Origin: Candidatus Nitrosopelagicus sp. | Lineage (GTDB): Archaea > Thermoproteota > Nitrososphaeria > Nitrososphaerales > Nitrosopumilaceae | Direction: 5' to 3' | DNA length: 64,000 nt | NCBI GenBank assembly: GCA_028343435.1 | Contig: JAOLYM010000004.1 | Span: forward strand, 1-64,000 | Shown: positions 26,355 through 36,288 of the stretch, piece after piece | Position numbering within the stretch: position 1 is the first letter of the stretch | Layout of the letters: every line of letters begins with the position of its first letter | Translations under genes and position numbers: made by a program | Notes under the pieces: generated by a model | Seen by the model: the letters and a program-made list of their open reading frames with translations, nothing else | Told to the model about the DNA's origin: nothing | Databases searched by the model: none

Positions 26355-28511
26355 ATGAGTAAGTTAATTATTATTATTTTTACATTTTCAATAATTTTAT
26401 TTTTATCTATAGGCATTGATATTCCAAATGTGAATGCTCAATCAGTCCCAGATTGGGTAAAAAATACAGCGGGATGGTGGGCAACAGATGCAATTTCTGA
26501 AAATGAATTTGTTAATGCGATTGAGTATTTGGTAAAGGCAGGAATAATTCAAGTTGAAAATTATCCGAATTATGAAAATATTCCTGATTGGCTGAAAAAT
26601 AATCCATCATGGGTAGAAGCAAGAAATTCTACAAATACTAGCTTTGAAAATTTTGATATTTCATATTTAAAACAAGAACTTAATGTGTGTGAAGATTGTA
26701 CTATTTCAATTAATCAACATGGGTTTAGAGGTACAGAATTTTTTAAAGAAAAGTCTAATGATGTATACAGAATATTTGCAGTAGGAGGTTCAACAACTCA
26801 CGGAGCAACTTTAGTAAATGATAATGAAACGTGGCCTGCATTTTTACAACAAATTGTTGATGAAAAAATAATTGATAACAAAATCCAAATAATTAATGTT
26901 GGAATAATGGCTGCAACTACTGAAAGTGAACTTGTAATGATTTCTGAAAAAATTGTAAAGTTTAATCCTAATATGATAATAATGTATGATGGTTGGAATG
27001 ATTCTTACAATCTTCCTTTAGAACACTCAATTGATAATTGGAAATCTATATGTAAATTAGGAAATGACCAAAATTTTGAAACAATTATAATTATTCAACC
27101 AATTCTTGGTAGTGGAAATAGAATTTTAACTGAACAAGAAATTACACTTTTTAATAGTTCTAAAGATAAAAATATTCAAAATTTAGAAATGTTAGAAAAA
27201 TATTCATCTAGTTTGAATGAGTTAGATAAACATTGTACAAAAACTGCAAATTTTAAAAATATTTTTGATTATATTTTTTCACCAATTTTTGTAGATTCGG
27301 GTCACACTTCTACTCTTGGGAATAAAATTATCGCAGAGAATGTATTTAATTTACTAGAGAATATTTTGATGGATAATGAACAATCAAACTCATTACAAAA
27401 AATAAATTATTTGAAATATTCATCCATAACTAAAAATGGAATATTTGCTCCTAATGCAGATTTCAGTAATAATAACTTCAGCAATATGATTCTAAAAAAT
27501 TCAATATTTGATATGTCTGATTTATCTTCTGCAAATTTATTGAATGTAGATCTTTCAAACTCACGGTTATATTCTGTAAATCTAGTTAATTCTAATCTAA
27601 TTGGAGCAAATCTTTCAAACTCTAATCTTTCTTATGCTAACCTTTCTGGATTAGATCTTTCTGATACTGATCTTTCTGAAACAATACTAATTGGAGCAAA
27701 TCTTTCAAATACAAAACTTGGAAACATGAATTTTGAAGGGAGAGATTTTGAGCAAACAAAATTAGATTATCAAGATTTTTCATATAGGAATTTATTAAAA
27801 AGTAATTTTAAAAATTCTAGTTTCAATGAATCAAATTTACAAAATACTAACCTTTCAAAATCTATTTTTATCGATGTAGATTTAACAAAAATTACAAATA
27901 AAAGTTTGAAAGATACAGATATTACAGAAACAGTATTTTCCTATTCAAATTTATCAAACATAAAATTTCCAACAGAATTTAAATTTCCAACTTTTTATCG
28001 TGCAAACTTAAATGATTCAGATTTTTCAAATTCTTCCTCTATTGGAACTATTTTCTTTGGAACTCAATTACAAAATGCAAATTTTGAGAACTCAAATTTT
28101 TCAATAATTCAAGAAACAAAAACTTTTGAAAATGCACTAGAATTAACGCAGGAGGAAATAAGAAACAAAATTAGTATTCATCCAATTGTTATGCTTACTA
28201 AATTAACACCTGATGGAAATAATCTCCATGTAGAATATTTGATTTACAATTATTTTATGAATGCAAATTTAGAAAATGCAAATATGAAGAATACAAATTT
28301 TATATTTACTGATTTTACTAATGCAAATTTAAGAAATGTAGATCTTTCAAATTCTAATCTTAATTCAGTTTTTTTTAAAGATGCTAATTTAGAAGGTGCT
28401 AATTTAGAAGGTGCTAATTTAGAAGGTGCTAATTTAGAAGGTGCTAATTTAGAGGGTGCTAATTTGAAAAATGCAGTATTAAATTGTATTAGCCATGAAA
28501 TTTGTAACTGA
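26355..28511 (+). CDS. Secreted SGNH hydrolase-like / pentapeptide-repeat fusion protein
   Basis: The 718-residue product has a signal peptide (residues 1-29, cleavage near VNAQS), then a short domain with WWATDAISENEFVNAIEYLV. An SGNH/GDSL-like domain follows: GGST 144-147 with Ser146, NVG near 183, GWND 213-216, and D314/H317 in DSGH. From about 355 to the end are pentapeptide repeats of A(N/D)LxN type with a non-repeat break at about 600-660. It is presumably a cell-surface esterase or acyltransferase on a beta-helix stalk. It lies 19 bp after tes but is probably the edge of the glycan island. Confidence 0.8.
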   Translation: MSKLIIIIFTFSIILFLSIGIDIPNVNAQSVPDWVKNTAGWWATDAISENEFVNAIEYLVKAGIIQVENYPNYENIPDWLKNNPSWVEARNSTNTSFENFDISYLKQELNVCEDCTISINQHGFRGTEFFKEKSNDVYRIFAVGGSTTHGATLVNDNETWPAFLQQIVDEKIIDNKIQIINVGIMAATTESELVMISEKIVKFNPNMIIMYDGWNDSYNLPLEHSIDNWKSICKLGNDQNFETIIIIQPILGSGNRILTEQEITLFNSSKDKNIQNLEMLEKYSSSLNELDKHCTKTANFKNIFDYIFSPIFVDSGHTSTLGNKIIAENVFNLLENILMDNEQSNSLQKINYLKYSSITKNGIFAPNADFSNNNFSNMILKNSIFDMSDLSSANLLNVDLSNSRLYSVNLVNSNLIGANLSNSNLSYANLSGLDLSDTDLSETILIGANLSNTKLGNMNFEGRDFEQTKLDYQDFSYRNLLKSNFKNSSFNESNLQNTNLSKSIFIDVDLTKITNKSLKDTDITETVFSYSNLSNIKFPTEFKFPTFYRANLNDSDFSNSSSIGTIFFGTQLQNANFENSNFSIIQETKTFENALELTQEEIRNKISIHPIVMLTKLTPDGNNLHVEYLIYNYFMNANLENANMKNTNFIFTDFTNANLRNVDLSNSNLNSVFFKDANLEGANLEGANLEGANLEGANLEGANLKNAVLNCISHEICN
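28383..28457 (+). repeat. 15-bp tandem repeat in the pentapeptide gene, 5 copies
   Basis: The unit GCTAATTTAGAAGGT is repeated five times, with one A-to-G change in the last copy. It encodes ANLEG pentapeptides of the beta-helix. Near identity of copies suggests recent expansion. Confidence 0.95.
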
Positions 28512-28520
28512 TTTTTGATA

Positions 28521-29288
28521 TTATTCTAAAATTTTAACCAAATTTTTACCAGGTAAAATTTTTACATCATCTTGTGATATCAGGAATTGTAGAATTTTCT
28601 CATACATTCTACCACCTTTCATTTTTAAAACATTATCGTGCCAAATAACGCTGATGACATTCACATCTGAAAAATTTCTGCCGATCTCTATCGTTTTTTT
28701 AAATTCTGGAATGATTCCTTCTTCTTTAATTCCCATATGTGTAAACAAATATGCATCCATCAATGTAACGGGAAATTCAATCAACCCATCAATTTTTGAA
28801 TATCCCATCTCTTTTTCATCAATTTTATCTTTCGAATGTCTAAGAGATCCGTCATACAAGAATCCTAATTCATTTAATTTTTTTGGTAATTCGGGATTAT
28901 AATTTAAAAAATGAACTCTATTTCCAACAATTGGTTTACGTGTTAGAGATTCTAATTTTTCTTGTTCTTGTTTAATTTTTTCAATATCTTCTACTGATTT
29001 AGGATCTGTGTGCAATCCTATTTCCCAATTACCTTTTTGTAATGTTTGAATATCGTTTTCATAGTCATCCACATTTCCATTTTCATATAATGTTCTAAAG
29101 AAAAATGTTGAACGAATTCCTAGTTTTTCTTCTATTTCCATATATTCTGGAATATTACGATACAATTCTTCCGGCTTGGTATTATCAAAAATTTTTGAAT
29201 CAAATCTATCCTTTCTTGCTTGAACGTGCTCTACGTTAGGACCTTGCCTTCTCCAATCTACATCATGACTGAGAAAAATGTATTGCAT
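28521..29288 (-). CDS. Polysaccharide deacetylase-like protein
   Basis: This 255-residue protein begins with a metal-site-like FLSHDVDWRR and contains GIRSTFFFR, WEIGLHTDPKSVEDI and VISVIWHDNVLK, a pattern of the carbohydrate esterase 4/WbmS-like beta/alpha barrel. The first Asp pair and a His from LHT would bind metal. It probably removes acetyl groups from a surface sugar. It is 7 bp downstream of the NeuD-like gene on the same strand, so the two are probably coexpressed. Confidence 0.72.
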   Translation of the reverse strand: MQYIFLSHDVDWRRQGPNVEHVQARKDRFDSKIFDNTKPEELYRNIPEYMEIEEKLGIRSTFFFRTLYENGNVDDYENDIQTLQKGNWEIGLHTDPKSVEDIEKIKQEQEKLESLTRKPIVGNRVHFLNYNPELPKKLNELGFLYDGSLRHSKDKIDEKEMGYSKIDGLIEFPVTLMDAYLFTHMGIKEEGIIPEFKKTIEIGRNFSDVNVISVIWHDNVLKMKGGRMYEKILQFLISQDDVKILPGKNLVKILE

Positions 29289-29295
29289 TTGAATT

Positions 29296-29958
29296 CTAAA
29301 TTATATTGCCAATTTCAGAACTTGATTGTGGCAATTTTTTTGATGAATTTTCCGCATAAACTTCTTTATCATTAACATCTTTTGTGATTAATGTGCCTGC
29401 ACCAATAATGCATTCTTTTCCAATTTTTACTCTCTGATTAATTGTTGCACTAAGACCAATGAATGAACTATCTCCAATTGTTATATGACCACCTAGCGTA
29501 ATGTTGGAAGTTAGAAAACAATTATTCTCAATCACAGTGTTGTGACTAATCAGATTATTACTTCCTATCAATACATTATCTCCAATTTTTACAAATGGTT
29601 GAATAATATTCTCTGCAAGAATGAAACAATTTTCTCCCATTTCAAATTCATCCCAAATTTTGGTTGATGGGTGAATAAAACTATACAGTTCGTAACCCTT
29701 ACTTTTGGCTTCATCAAAAAATTTTGTACGTTTCTTATTCATTTCTGAATAAGCCAAAGCAATAAACATCAAAAATTCACCTGGAGGATATTTTTCATTG
29801 ATATCCTCAAATGCTATTACAGGTAATCCAAGTAATTCATTAGACTCTATACTTGATCTATTTGCAGAAAATGCTACAACTTCATCCTTACTATCTTTAA
29901 GATAATAAAAAATTCTTTGAGCAAGTTCTCCAGTCCCAAATATTACAATTTTTTGCAT
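29296..29958 (-). CDS. NeuD-type sugar O/N-acetyltransferase (left-handed beta-helix)
   Basis: The 220-residue protein has an N-terminal Rossmann-like PglD/NeuD domain (IVIFGTGELAQRIFYYL) and a hexapeptide-repeat domain (about 105-205: IGDNVLIGSNNLISHNTVIE and IGDSSFIGLSATINQRVKIG). Such enzymes acetylate amino- or nonulosonic-acid sugars using acetyl-CoA. No NeuB homologue lies in the window, so a sialic-type acid is not established. It is divergent from a GT4 glycosyltransferase (109 bp gap). Confidence 0.85.
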   Translation of the reverse strand: MQKIVIFGTGELAQRIFYYLKDSKDEVVAFSANRSSIESNELLGLPVIAFEDINEKYPPGEFLMFIALAYSEMNKKRTKFFDEAKSKGYELYSFIHPSTKIWDEFEMGENCFILAENIIQPFVKIGDNVLIGSNNLISHNTVIENNCFLTSNITLGGHITIGDSSFIGLSATINQRVKIGKECIIGAGTLITKDVNDKEVYAENSSKKLPQSSSEIGNII

Positions 29959-30067
29959 TTAAAATATTTCTTTAATTATGTTATTTAAGCCGTATTCATG
30001 ATGCATACTGAAAATAATTGCAAATTAATCCAAGACCTTAAAAACTCATTTACTAAGAAATTTCAAA

Positions 30068-31024
30068 ATGAAATTCTTATTCATATCTCCCAGATTTTCT
30101 GGAGGAATAGGTGGACACGCAGCAATGCTTGCTGAGAAATTATCCCAAAGTGGTCATTACGTTAAAAAAATGGAAACAACTCACATTCCGATAAAGAATT
30201 TCAAAAATCCCAGCTTTGCAGTATTAAGTAGCATAAAGAGTTTAGTTGACAGAGATTCATATGATATTGTACATGCATTCAATATTCCTTCTGCATATGC
30301 AATGAAATATGCTAAAGCAAAGAAAAAAGTTTTATCAGTTCATGGTGTGTTTAGTGAACAAGTAGATTCATTACATTCAAAATCAGTTTCATCAATTGCA
30401 AAATCTGCTGAATCACAAGTTTTACAATGGCCTGATAAATTAACTACTGATTCAAAAGCAACACAAAAACTTTACAAAGATAAGTTTCAGATTAATTTTG
30501 AATATTTACCTTCTCCATTGGATACCAGCATGTTTAACAAAATTGGCTCCGTTGAAAAAATCAAAAATCAAATAGCATATGTTGGACGTGATAGTCACGA
30601 AAAAGGAATTGATATTATAAAAGCAGCGGAATCTAAAATTGATGGAAACGTTGTTTATTGTACTGATCGTTCTTGGGACGATGCAATGCGTATAATCAAA
30701 TCCTCTAGTATAGTTGTAGTTCCATCTAGAATGGAAAGTTTACCAACCATTGTTAAGGAAGCATTTTTTCTAAATGTTCCTGTTATTGGAACTAATGTTG
30801 GTGGAATTCCAGAACTAATTACTAACAATGAAACAGGAATTTTAGTTCCCACTGAGAATTCTGATAAATTAGCTCAAGCAGTTAATGAATTATTACTTGA
30901 TAAAGAAAAAGCAGAAAAACTTGCTGCAAATGGAAATACTTTTGTAAAAAATAATATGACTTGGAATATTATACTTCCCAAATACATCCAATTTTATGAA
31001 AATTTGTTAAACACTAACCAATAA
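30068..31024 (+). CDS. Glycosyltransferase family 4
   Basis: This 318-residue GT-B enzyme has an N-terminal FSGGIGGHAAMLAEKLS and the retaining GT4 EX7E motif in ESLPTIVKEAFFLNVPVIG followed by TNVGGIPELI. The product is somewhat short for GT4. It transfers a sugar from a nucleotide donor during surface glycan assembly. The 3' end overlaps the convergent aminotransferase gene by 11 bp. Confidence 0.88.
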   Translation: MKFLFISPRFSGGIGGHAAMLAEKLSQSGHYVKKMETTHIPIKNFKNPSFAVLSSIKSLVDRDSYDIVHAFNIPSAYAMKYAKAKKKVLSVHGVFSEQVDSLHSKSVSSIAKSAESQVLQWPDKLTTDSKATQKLYKDKFQINFEYLPSPLDTSMFNKIGSVEKIKNQIAYVGRDSHEKGIDIIKAAESKIDGNVVYCTDRSWDDAMRIIKSSSIVVVPSRMESLPTIVKEAFFLNVPVIGTNVGGIPELITNNETGILVPTENSDKLAQAVNELLLDKEKAEKLAANGNTFVKNNMTWNIILPKYIQFYENLLNTNQ

Positions 31025-32072
31025 CTTTGTTCACATGTTCGCAAATTTCTAGTGCTTGATCATTTTTGAGTTGTGGATATGAAGGAAGTGACAAAATTAG
31101 TTTTGAAAATTTCTCACTGTTTGGTAATTCAAATTTATAAAGTTCATAAATTGGTTGCTTGTGTATCGGCGTTTCATAATAAATTGCAGAGCCTATATCA
31201 TTGTCAGCTAATTCTTTACGTATTTCATCTCTTTTTTCATGTTTAACTACAATTTGATGATAGACTGATTTTCCATCTTTATTTTCAGGTAAAATACAAT
31301 CTTGTGCTAAATTTTTTCTATAAATTGATACAATTTCTCTTCTTCGTGCAGTTTTCTCATCAAGATGTTGTAGTTGAACTCTTCCAATAGCAGCATTTAC
31401 AGTATTCAATCTCATTGTAAATCCTAGTTTGTCAAATTCATTCTTTGTCTTTCTACCATTATCACGGATCGATTTAATCTTTAATACAATTTCTTCGTTA
31501 TCTGTTGTAGTCATTCCTCCATCTCCACCAACTGTCATGTTTTTTGTTGGATAAAATGAAAAACATCCTACATCACCAAGACTGCCAACCTTTTTCCCTT
31601 TGTATTCTGCACCATGTGCTTGACATGCATCTTCTATAATTGGGATTTTTTGTTCCTCTGCAAATGATTTGACTGAATCAAAATTACATGGATTGCCGTA
31701 AATATGAACCGGAATAATTGCATTCACATTGTTTTTACTATTTGATAGATCGATACCACCATCATTCGTATCAATATCTGTCAGAATTGGTTTTGCATTT
31801 GTCATTCTAATACAATTTGCTGAAGCAATGAATGAATTTGTTGGAGTTATGACTTCATGTGATTCTCCTATTTCCAATGCCATCAATGAAATTTGTAATG
31901 CACCGTTTCCTGAACTAACTGACGCAGCATATTTTGTACCTGTATATTTTGCAAACTCTTCTTCAAACTTAGAGACACTTTCTCCCCCCACAAAGGATTC
32001 ATTTCGTAATGCATGAATTGCAGCTTCCTCCATCTCATCTGTGAACTCTTGAACAAAAAATGGAATTTTCAT
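31014..32072 (-). CDS. DegT/DnrJ/EryC1/StrS aminotransferase
   Basis: The 352-residue PLP enzyme has SGNGALQISLMAL, the DACQAHGAEYKGKKVG segment and the PLP lysine K177 in FYPTKNMTVGGDGG. Family members aminate keto-sugars bound to nucleotides, making amino sugars for glycans. It is 1 bp from the next minus-strand GT gene, so it is in an operon (33138 to 31014). Confidence 0.92.
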   Translation of the reverse strand: MKIPFFVQEFTDEMEEAAIHALRNESFVGGESVSKFEEEFAKYTGTKYAASVSSGNGALQISLMALEIGESHEVITPTNSFIASANCIRMTNAKPILTDIDTNDGGIDLSNSKNNVNAIIPVHIYGNPCNFDSVKSFAEEQKIPIIEDACQAHGAEYKGKKVGSLGDVGCFSFYPTKNMTVGGDGGMTTTDNEEIVLKIKSIRDNGRKTKNEFDKLGFTMRLNTVNAAIGRVQLQHLDEKTARRREIVSIYRKNLAQDCILPENKDGKSVYHQIVVKHEKRDEIRKELADNDIGSAIYYETPIHKQPIYELYKFELPNSEKFSKLILSLPSYPQLKNDQALEICEHVNKVIG

Positions 32073-32073
32073 A

Positions 32074-33138
32074 TTAATTATCTCCTATACTATGTTTTTT
32101 TAAATGATTTAAAAAATCATTACAAATCTTATCCCAATTAAAATTGTTTTTTACAAATTCTTTACCTTTCTTTCCCATTTCATTTGCTTTTTCTAAATTA
32201 TTGAGTAATGTTGAAAGTTTTTCAAATAATTCATCTGAATTATTTTTTTCAATCAAGAACCCAGTTTCTCCATCTTCCATTAATTCAGGAATTCCACCAA
32301 CATTTGTTGCAATTACGGGTTTTTCCATTAATTGTGCTTCTTGCAATGTCAATGGTGACATATCTATTCCACTAATTAATGCATAAACATCAATCTCTGT
32401 TAAAAATTCTCTAACTTTGTTTGGATATTCTAACGAACCTAGCCAATGAAAATTTTCATATTTTTCTAATAATGGTAACACTTTATCTTTATACACTCCA
32501 TCACCTGCCCAGTAAAAATGAACATTTGGCATTTTTTCTAAAATTTTAGGCAAGATCAATAATTCTTTTGTTTTCTCCCAAATTGTTGCACTTTGTAAAA
32601 TTCCAACACAAGGATGTTTTAATTCCATTCCATTTTTTTGAAACCAATTTTCTGGACTTATTCCTTGATACATCGTTTCAACAGCTTTTTCTGAATATCT
32701 TTTTTTAGTAACTTCTGAAAGATGATTACAAATTGGAAGAATTAATTCTGAATTATTAAAACAAATTTCTCCCATTTCATCCCACTTGTTTATGACTACT
32801 TTTTTTCCAGCAGATTTGTATAATGTTTCTCTTGCCATGATCAATTCTGTCCAATGATCTCCTCGTAGATGAATTACTAATGGAATATCTATTTTGGATG
32901 CTTCTAATGCAAAATGTCTCGTTCTATCTACAAAAATTACATCAGGTTGAAATTCATTTATTAATTTTTTAAATTTTTTATTAGAACTAAACCAGTTTTT
33001 TATTTTTCTACTAGGAAATCCATCTGCAAAATCTGAATCGAAAACAATTTTTGTTTCTACATTAGATTTTTCTAAATTTTTTGCAAATTCTTTCAAATGA
33101 AACATCTTTGAACTTGACGCGCCAATTAATAATTTCAA
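32074..33138 (-). CDS. Glycosyltransferase family 4 (paralogue A)
   Basis: The 354-residue GT-B protein ends with the GT4 signature GIDMSPLTLQEAQLMEKPVIA plus TNVGGIPELMEDGETGFL. It is a clear paralogue of the gene at 46920: both start MKLLI, share FPSRKI/FPSKKI and FKKLI.EFQPD, and are the same length. It acts in surface glycan assembly; donor and acceptor are unknown. Confidence 0.88.
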   Translation of the reverse strand: MKLLIGASSSKMFHLKEFAKNLEKSNVETKIVFDSDFADGFPSRKIKNWFSSNKKFKKLINEFQPDVIFVDRTRHFALEASKIDIPLVIHLRGDHWTELIMARETLYKSAGKKVVINKWDEMGEICFNNSELILPICNHLSEVTKKRYSEKAVETMYQGISPENWFQKNGMELKHPCVGILQSATIWEKTKELLILPKILEKMPNVHFYWAGDGVYKDKVLPLLEKYENFHWLGSLEYPNKVREFLTEIDVYALISGIDMSPLTLQEAQLMEKPVIATNVGGIPELMEDGETGFLIEKNNSDELFEKLSTLLNNLEKANEMGKKGKEFVKNNFNWDKICNDFLNHLKKHSIGDN

Positions 33139-33189
33139 CTTAATTTTTGATGATTTTTCAAGTATAATACCTGCTCGTATAATTTCTAA

Positions 33190-34110
33190 CTAAATTTCGT
33201 CAAATTTTTTCATAGATATTATTTCATTTATCCAGTCTTCAAGAAATACTGTAGGCTTCCATTCAATTTTCTCTTTAATGAGATCAATATTTGCAATTGT
33301 TTTTTGTACATCTCCTTTAAGAGCAGGACCGAATGTTGGTTCTATATTCAATCCTGCAGATTTTATGATAGTTTTTGCTAACTGTAATATTGTTATGGAT
33401 GTATTAGTTCCAACGTTAAAAAATTCATGATTTACGTTACTATCCATTGACATAATATTTGCATCTGCAACATCTTCTACATATACAAAATCTCTAAACT
33501 GTGTTCCATCTCCATTAATCTTTGGTGGTAATTTGTCTCTAATTCTTTCTAAAAATAATTTTAGAACTCCTGCATATTCTTTTGATTGTCCTTTTCCAAA
33601 TACATTGAAATATCGTAATCCGATAACTTTCACACCAATTTTTGAGTATTTTACAGCTAATTCCTCTTTTTTTAGTTTTGTTTCAGCGTATGGATTGATT
33701 GGATTTTTACTGTCTGATTCTCTAATTGGAATTCTTTCTGGATTTCCATATACGCTTGATGAGCTTGCGTAAACTACTTTAAAATTATTCTTTTTTGCTA
33801 ACTTTAGAATATTTTCTGTACCATTCACATTGACATCATTATACTCTTCTGGCTTTGAAAATGAATCTTGAACTGAAGCAAGTGCAGCTTGATGGAAAAT
33901 TCCATCAATTCCGTCTGTTTCTTGTTCAAGTAAATTAATATTTAAAATATTATCTTTAAGAAAACTAATTTTATCTCTCACTGATACTAAATTTTCTTCT
34001 TTTCCTGTATTCAAATTATCAATAACCGTTACCTTATCTCCTCTGGCAACTAATTTTTTTACAATGTTACTTCCAATGAAACCTGCTCCTCCTGTAACTA
34101 AATACTTCAT
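33190..34110 (-). CDS. NAD-dependent nucleotide-sugar epimerase/dehydratase (extended SDR)
   Basis: The 306-residue SDR protein has TGGAGFIGSN at residues 6-15, the active-site serine in YASSSSVYG (about 117) and Y141-x3-K145 in YAETK. The closest type is UDP-glucose/UDP-GlcNAc 4-epimerase (GalE/WbpP-like, with DNLNTGKEENL). It supplies an epimerised sugar nucleotide for the neighbouring transferases. Confidence 0.9.
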   Translation of the reverse strand: MKYLVTGGAGFIGSNIVKKLVARGDKVTVIDNLNTGKEENLVSVRDKISFLKDNILNINLLEQETDGIDGIFHQAALASVQDSFSKPEEYNDVNVNGTENILKLAKKNNFKVVYASSSSVYGNPERIPIRESDSKNPINPYAETKLKKEELAVKYSKIGVKVIGLRYFNVFGKGQSKEYAGVLKLFLERIRDKLPPKINGDGTQFRDFVYVEDVADANIMSMDSNVNHEFFNVGTNTSITILQLAKTIIKSAGLNIEPTFGPALKGDVQKTIANIDLIKEKIEWKPTVFLEDWINEIISMKKFDEI

Positions 34111-34140
34111 AATTGTTTCATTTTTTACCGAACTAAATCT

Positions 34141-34962
34141 CTAACTATTCTTTAAAATCATTCGTAGATCTCTTCCACTTTTTTCATCAGTGATAATTCT
34201 TGGATAATATCTAAACGACTTTTTAAAAATTTTCTGTTTTATTCCTTCACTTTTTGTAGCTGGTCTAAAAATATCGCATGATACAATTTCATATCCTATA
34301 TTTTCTACTAATTTTGATAATGATTTTTTTGTAAAATGAAATAAGTGTGGATTTTTTTCAATTGAATTTTTTAACATAGGTTGATATTCGCAGTTTGGCA
34401 CTTCGATAAAAAATATAGAATTTTTTTTTAAATTATTTTGAATTTTTTTTAAGAATTTAACCGGTTCTATAAGATGTTCTAATACATGTGACATCCATAT
34501 TAGATCAAAAACTTCATTATTAGAAAATTCTTCAACTGAAGATTCAATCACTTTTCCATTCTTCAATTTTTTATTAATCATAGAAACATTTCTTCCATCA
34601 GGCTCTATTCCTTCTACATTGAAACCTTCTTCTTCAAACCAAAAAATTGATTGTCCTGCACCAACTCCAATTTCTAATAAATTATTTCCATTAATGTATG
34701 GTTTTGTATATGAAAATTGTGATACCCAATTTCTTCTTTTTCCTTGAGAATCTACATCTGTATATTCTGAATTAATTGACGTTTCTGAATTACGTTCATT
34801 CCAATAATTCTCTTTATACATATTGGAAACTTTTTCATTTACTTCTTCTTTTGAATCCCCGTTAATATACAAATTACAATTTTTACAATAGTTTACTGGT
34901 AAATCAAGATATGATTCTTTTGTAAAAATTTCTAATATCTTATCACAAATAATGCATTTCAT
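34141..34962 (-). CDS. Class I SAM-dependent methyltransferase with N-terminal zinc motif
   Basis: The 273-residue protein carries an N-terminal CIIC/CKNC zinc-ribbon-like motif and the SAM-binding motif LLEIGVGAGQSIFWF, then IWMSHVLEHL. This layout matches sugar C- or O-methyltransferases in surface polysaccharide clusters. Its ATG overlaps the stop of the upstream dehydrogenase gene (ATGA-type overlap), so the two are translated from one mRNA. Confidence 0.82.
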   Translation of the reverse strand: MKCIICDKILEIFTKESYLDLPVNYCKNCNLYINGDSKEEVNEKVSNMYKENYWNERNSETSINSEYTDVDSQGKRRNWVSQFSYTKPYINGNNLLEIGVGAGQSIFWFEEEGFNVEGIEPDGRNVSMINKKLKNGKVIESSVEEFSNNEVFDLIWMSHVLEHLIEPVKFLKKIQNNLKKNSIFFIEVPNCEYQPMLKNSIEKNPHLFHFTKKSLSKLVENIGYEIVSCDIFRPATKSEGIKQKIFKKSFRYYPRIITDEKSGRDLRMILKNS

Positions 34963-36272
34963 TGATTATTTCCAATACCTATTGCTTGATAATCTGCAAC
35001 AAGTTCTTTTTCTGCTAAAATTCTTCTTGAATCTATGATAATTCTTTTTTCCATTTTTTTTATATTGTTATTGTTGATTTTTGAATATTGTTTCCACTGT
35101 GTCATAATTATAACACATTGACTTTTTGAAAATGCATCAGCAATTGTTTTAGCATATTTGATTTTATCTCCAAAAATTTTCTCAGTATTTTTCATTGATT
35201 TTGGATCATGAATTGTAATGTTGGCTTTTCTTTTTTGTAATTTTTTAATTAATTCAATTGCAATAGAATCTCGAATATCGTCTGTTCCTGGTTTAAATGC
35301 TGTACCTAAAATTGTAATTCTCTTTGATTTTAAATTACCTAATTTCTTTTTAGTTATAGAAATTATTTGTTCTAATTGTTTTGTATTGATTTGCTCTACA
35401 GCATTTAGAAGTGTTGGGTTGACTCCTGTGGTATTTGCAAAATTAATCAACGCTTTCATATCTTTTGGTAGACATGATCCACCGTAACCAGGTCCTGCGC
35501 TAAGAAATAATTTACCAATTCTAGGATCTAAGCCGATTGTTTTTGCTATATCGTCAACATTTGCTCCTGGAATTTTTTGACAAATATTTGATAATTGATT
35601 AATAAAACTAATTTTTGTTGCAAGAAATGAATTATTTGCATATTTGATCATCTCTGCTGTTTGATGATTTGTAATGATGATTGGGACGTTAGGATGTAAT
35701 TTCATGAATAGTTTTTTTGCTTTTTTCATAAATTCTGTTTCATAACCTCCAAGAACTATTACGTGAGGAAATTTTGTGTCTTTTATTGCAGTACTTTCTT
35801 GTAGAAATTCTGGATTTGATATCAATCCAAAGTCTTTTCCAGCTTTTTTGTTTGATTTCTTTTCTAAAATAGGTAAAACATTCTTCCTCATTGTTCCTGG
35901 AATTACTGTACTTTTTACAAGAATTATTGGTTTTTTCTTACTTCTTTTTAGAATTTCACCAATTGTTGTAACTGCTTTTTTGATTATGGATAAATTAATT
36001 GAACCATCAGTATTTTGAGGTGTACCTACAGTTACAAAAATAAAATCACAATCTTTTATTAATGAAAAATCATCACTAATTTTTAATTTCTTTTTCAATC
36101 CCTTTTTTAAAAGATTTTCTAACTCTGGTTCAAAGAATGGTGAAATTCCATTAATAATTTTTTCTCGTTTTTCTTTGTCTACGTCAATTCCAATTACATC
36201 ATAACCTTTCGAAGATAATACGCTGGTAAGTGATAATCCTACAAATCCCAGACCTATAATTCCAATTTTCAT
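34959..36272 (-). CDS. UDP-glucose/GDP-mannose 6-dehydrogenase
   Basis: The 437-residue enzyme has NAD-binding GLGFVGLSL at the N-terminus, the substrate region NPEFLQESTAI, and the catalytic Cys267 in GYGGSCLPKDMKAL. It oxidises a UDP-hexose to the uronic acid, most likely UDP-glucose from the GalU-like enzyme encoded just upstream (16-bp gap). All three domains are present. Confidence 0.93.
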   Translation of the reverse strand: MKIGIIGLGFVGLSLTSVLSSKGYDVIGIDVDKEKREKIINGISPFFEPELENLLKKGLKKKLKISDDFSLIKDCDFIFVTVGTPQNTDGSINLSIIKKAVTTIGEILKRSKKKPIILVKSTVIPGTMRKNVLPILEKKSNKKAGKDFGLISNPEFLQESTAIKDTKFPHVIVLGGYETEFMKKAKKLFMKLHPNVPIIITNHQTAEMIKYANNSFLATKISFINQLSNICQKIPGANVDDIAKTIGLDPRIGKLFLSAGPGYGGSCLPKDMKALINFANTTGVNPTLLNAVEQINTKQLEQIISITKKKLGNLKSKRITILGTAFKPGTDDIRDSIAIELIKKLQKRKANITIHDPKSMKNTEKIFGDKIKYAKTIADAFSKSQCVIIMTQWKQYSKINNNNIKKMEKRIIIDSRRILAEKELVADYQAIGIGNNQ

Positions 36273-36288
36273 CTAATCACTTTTTCCA

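Noticed and set aside
29296-29958. Sialic or legionaminic acid pathway
   Set aside because: A NeuD-like acetyltransferase alone is not enough; NeuB, NeuC and CMP-nonulosonate synthetase are not in the window.
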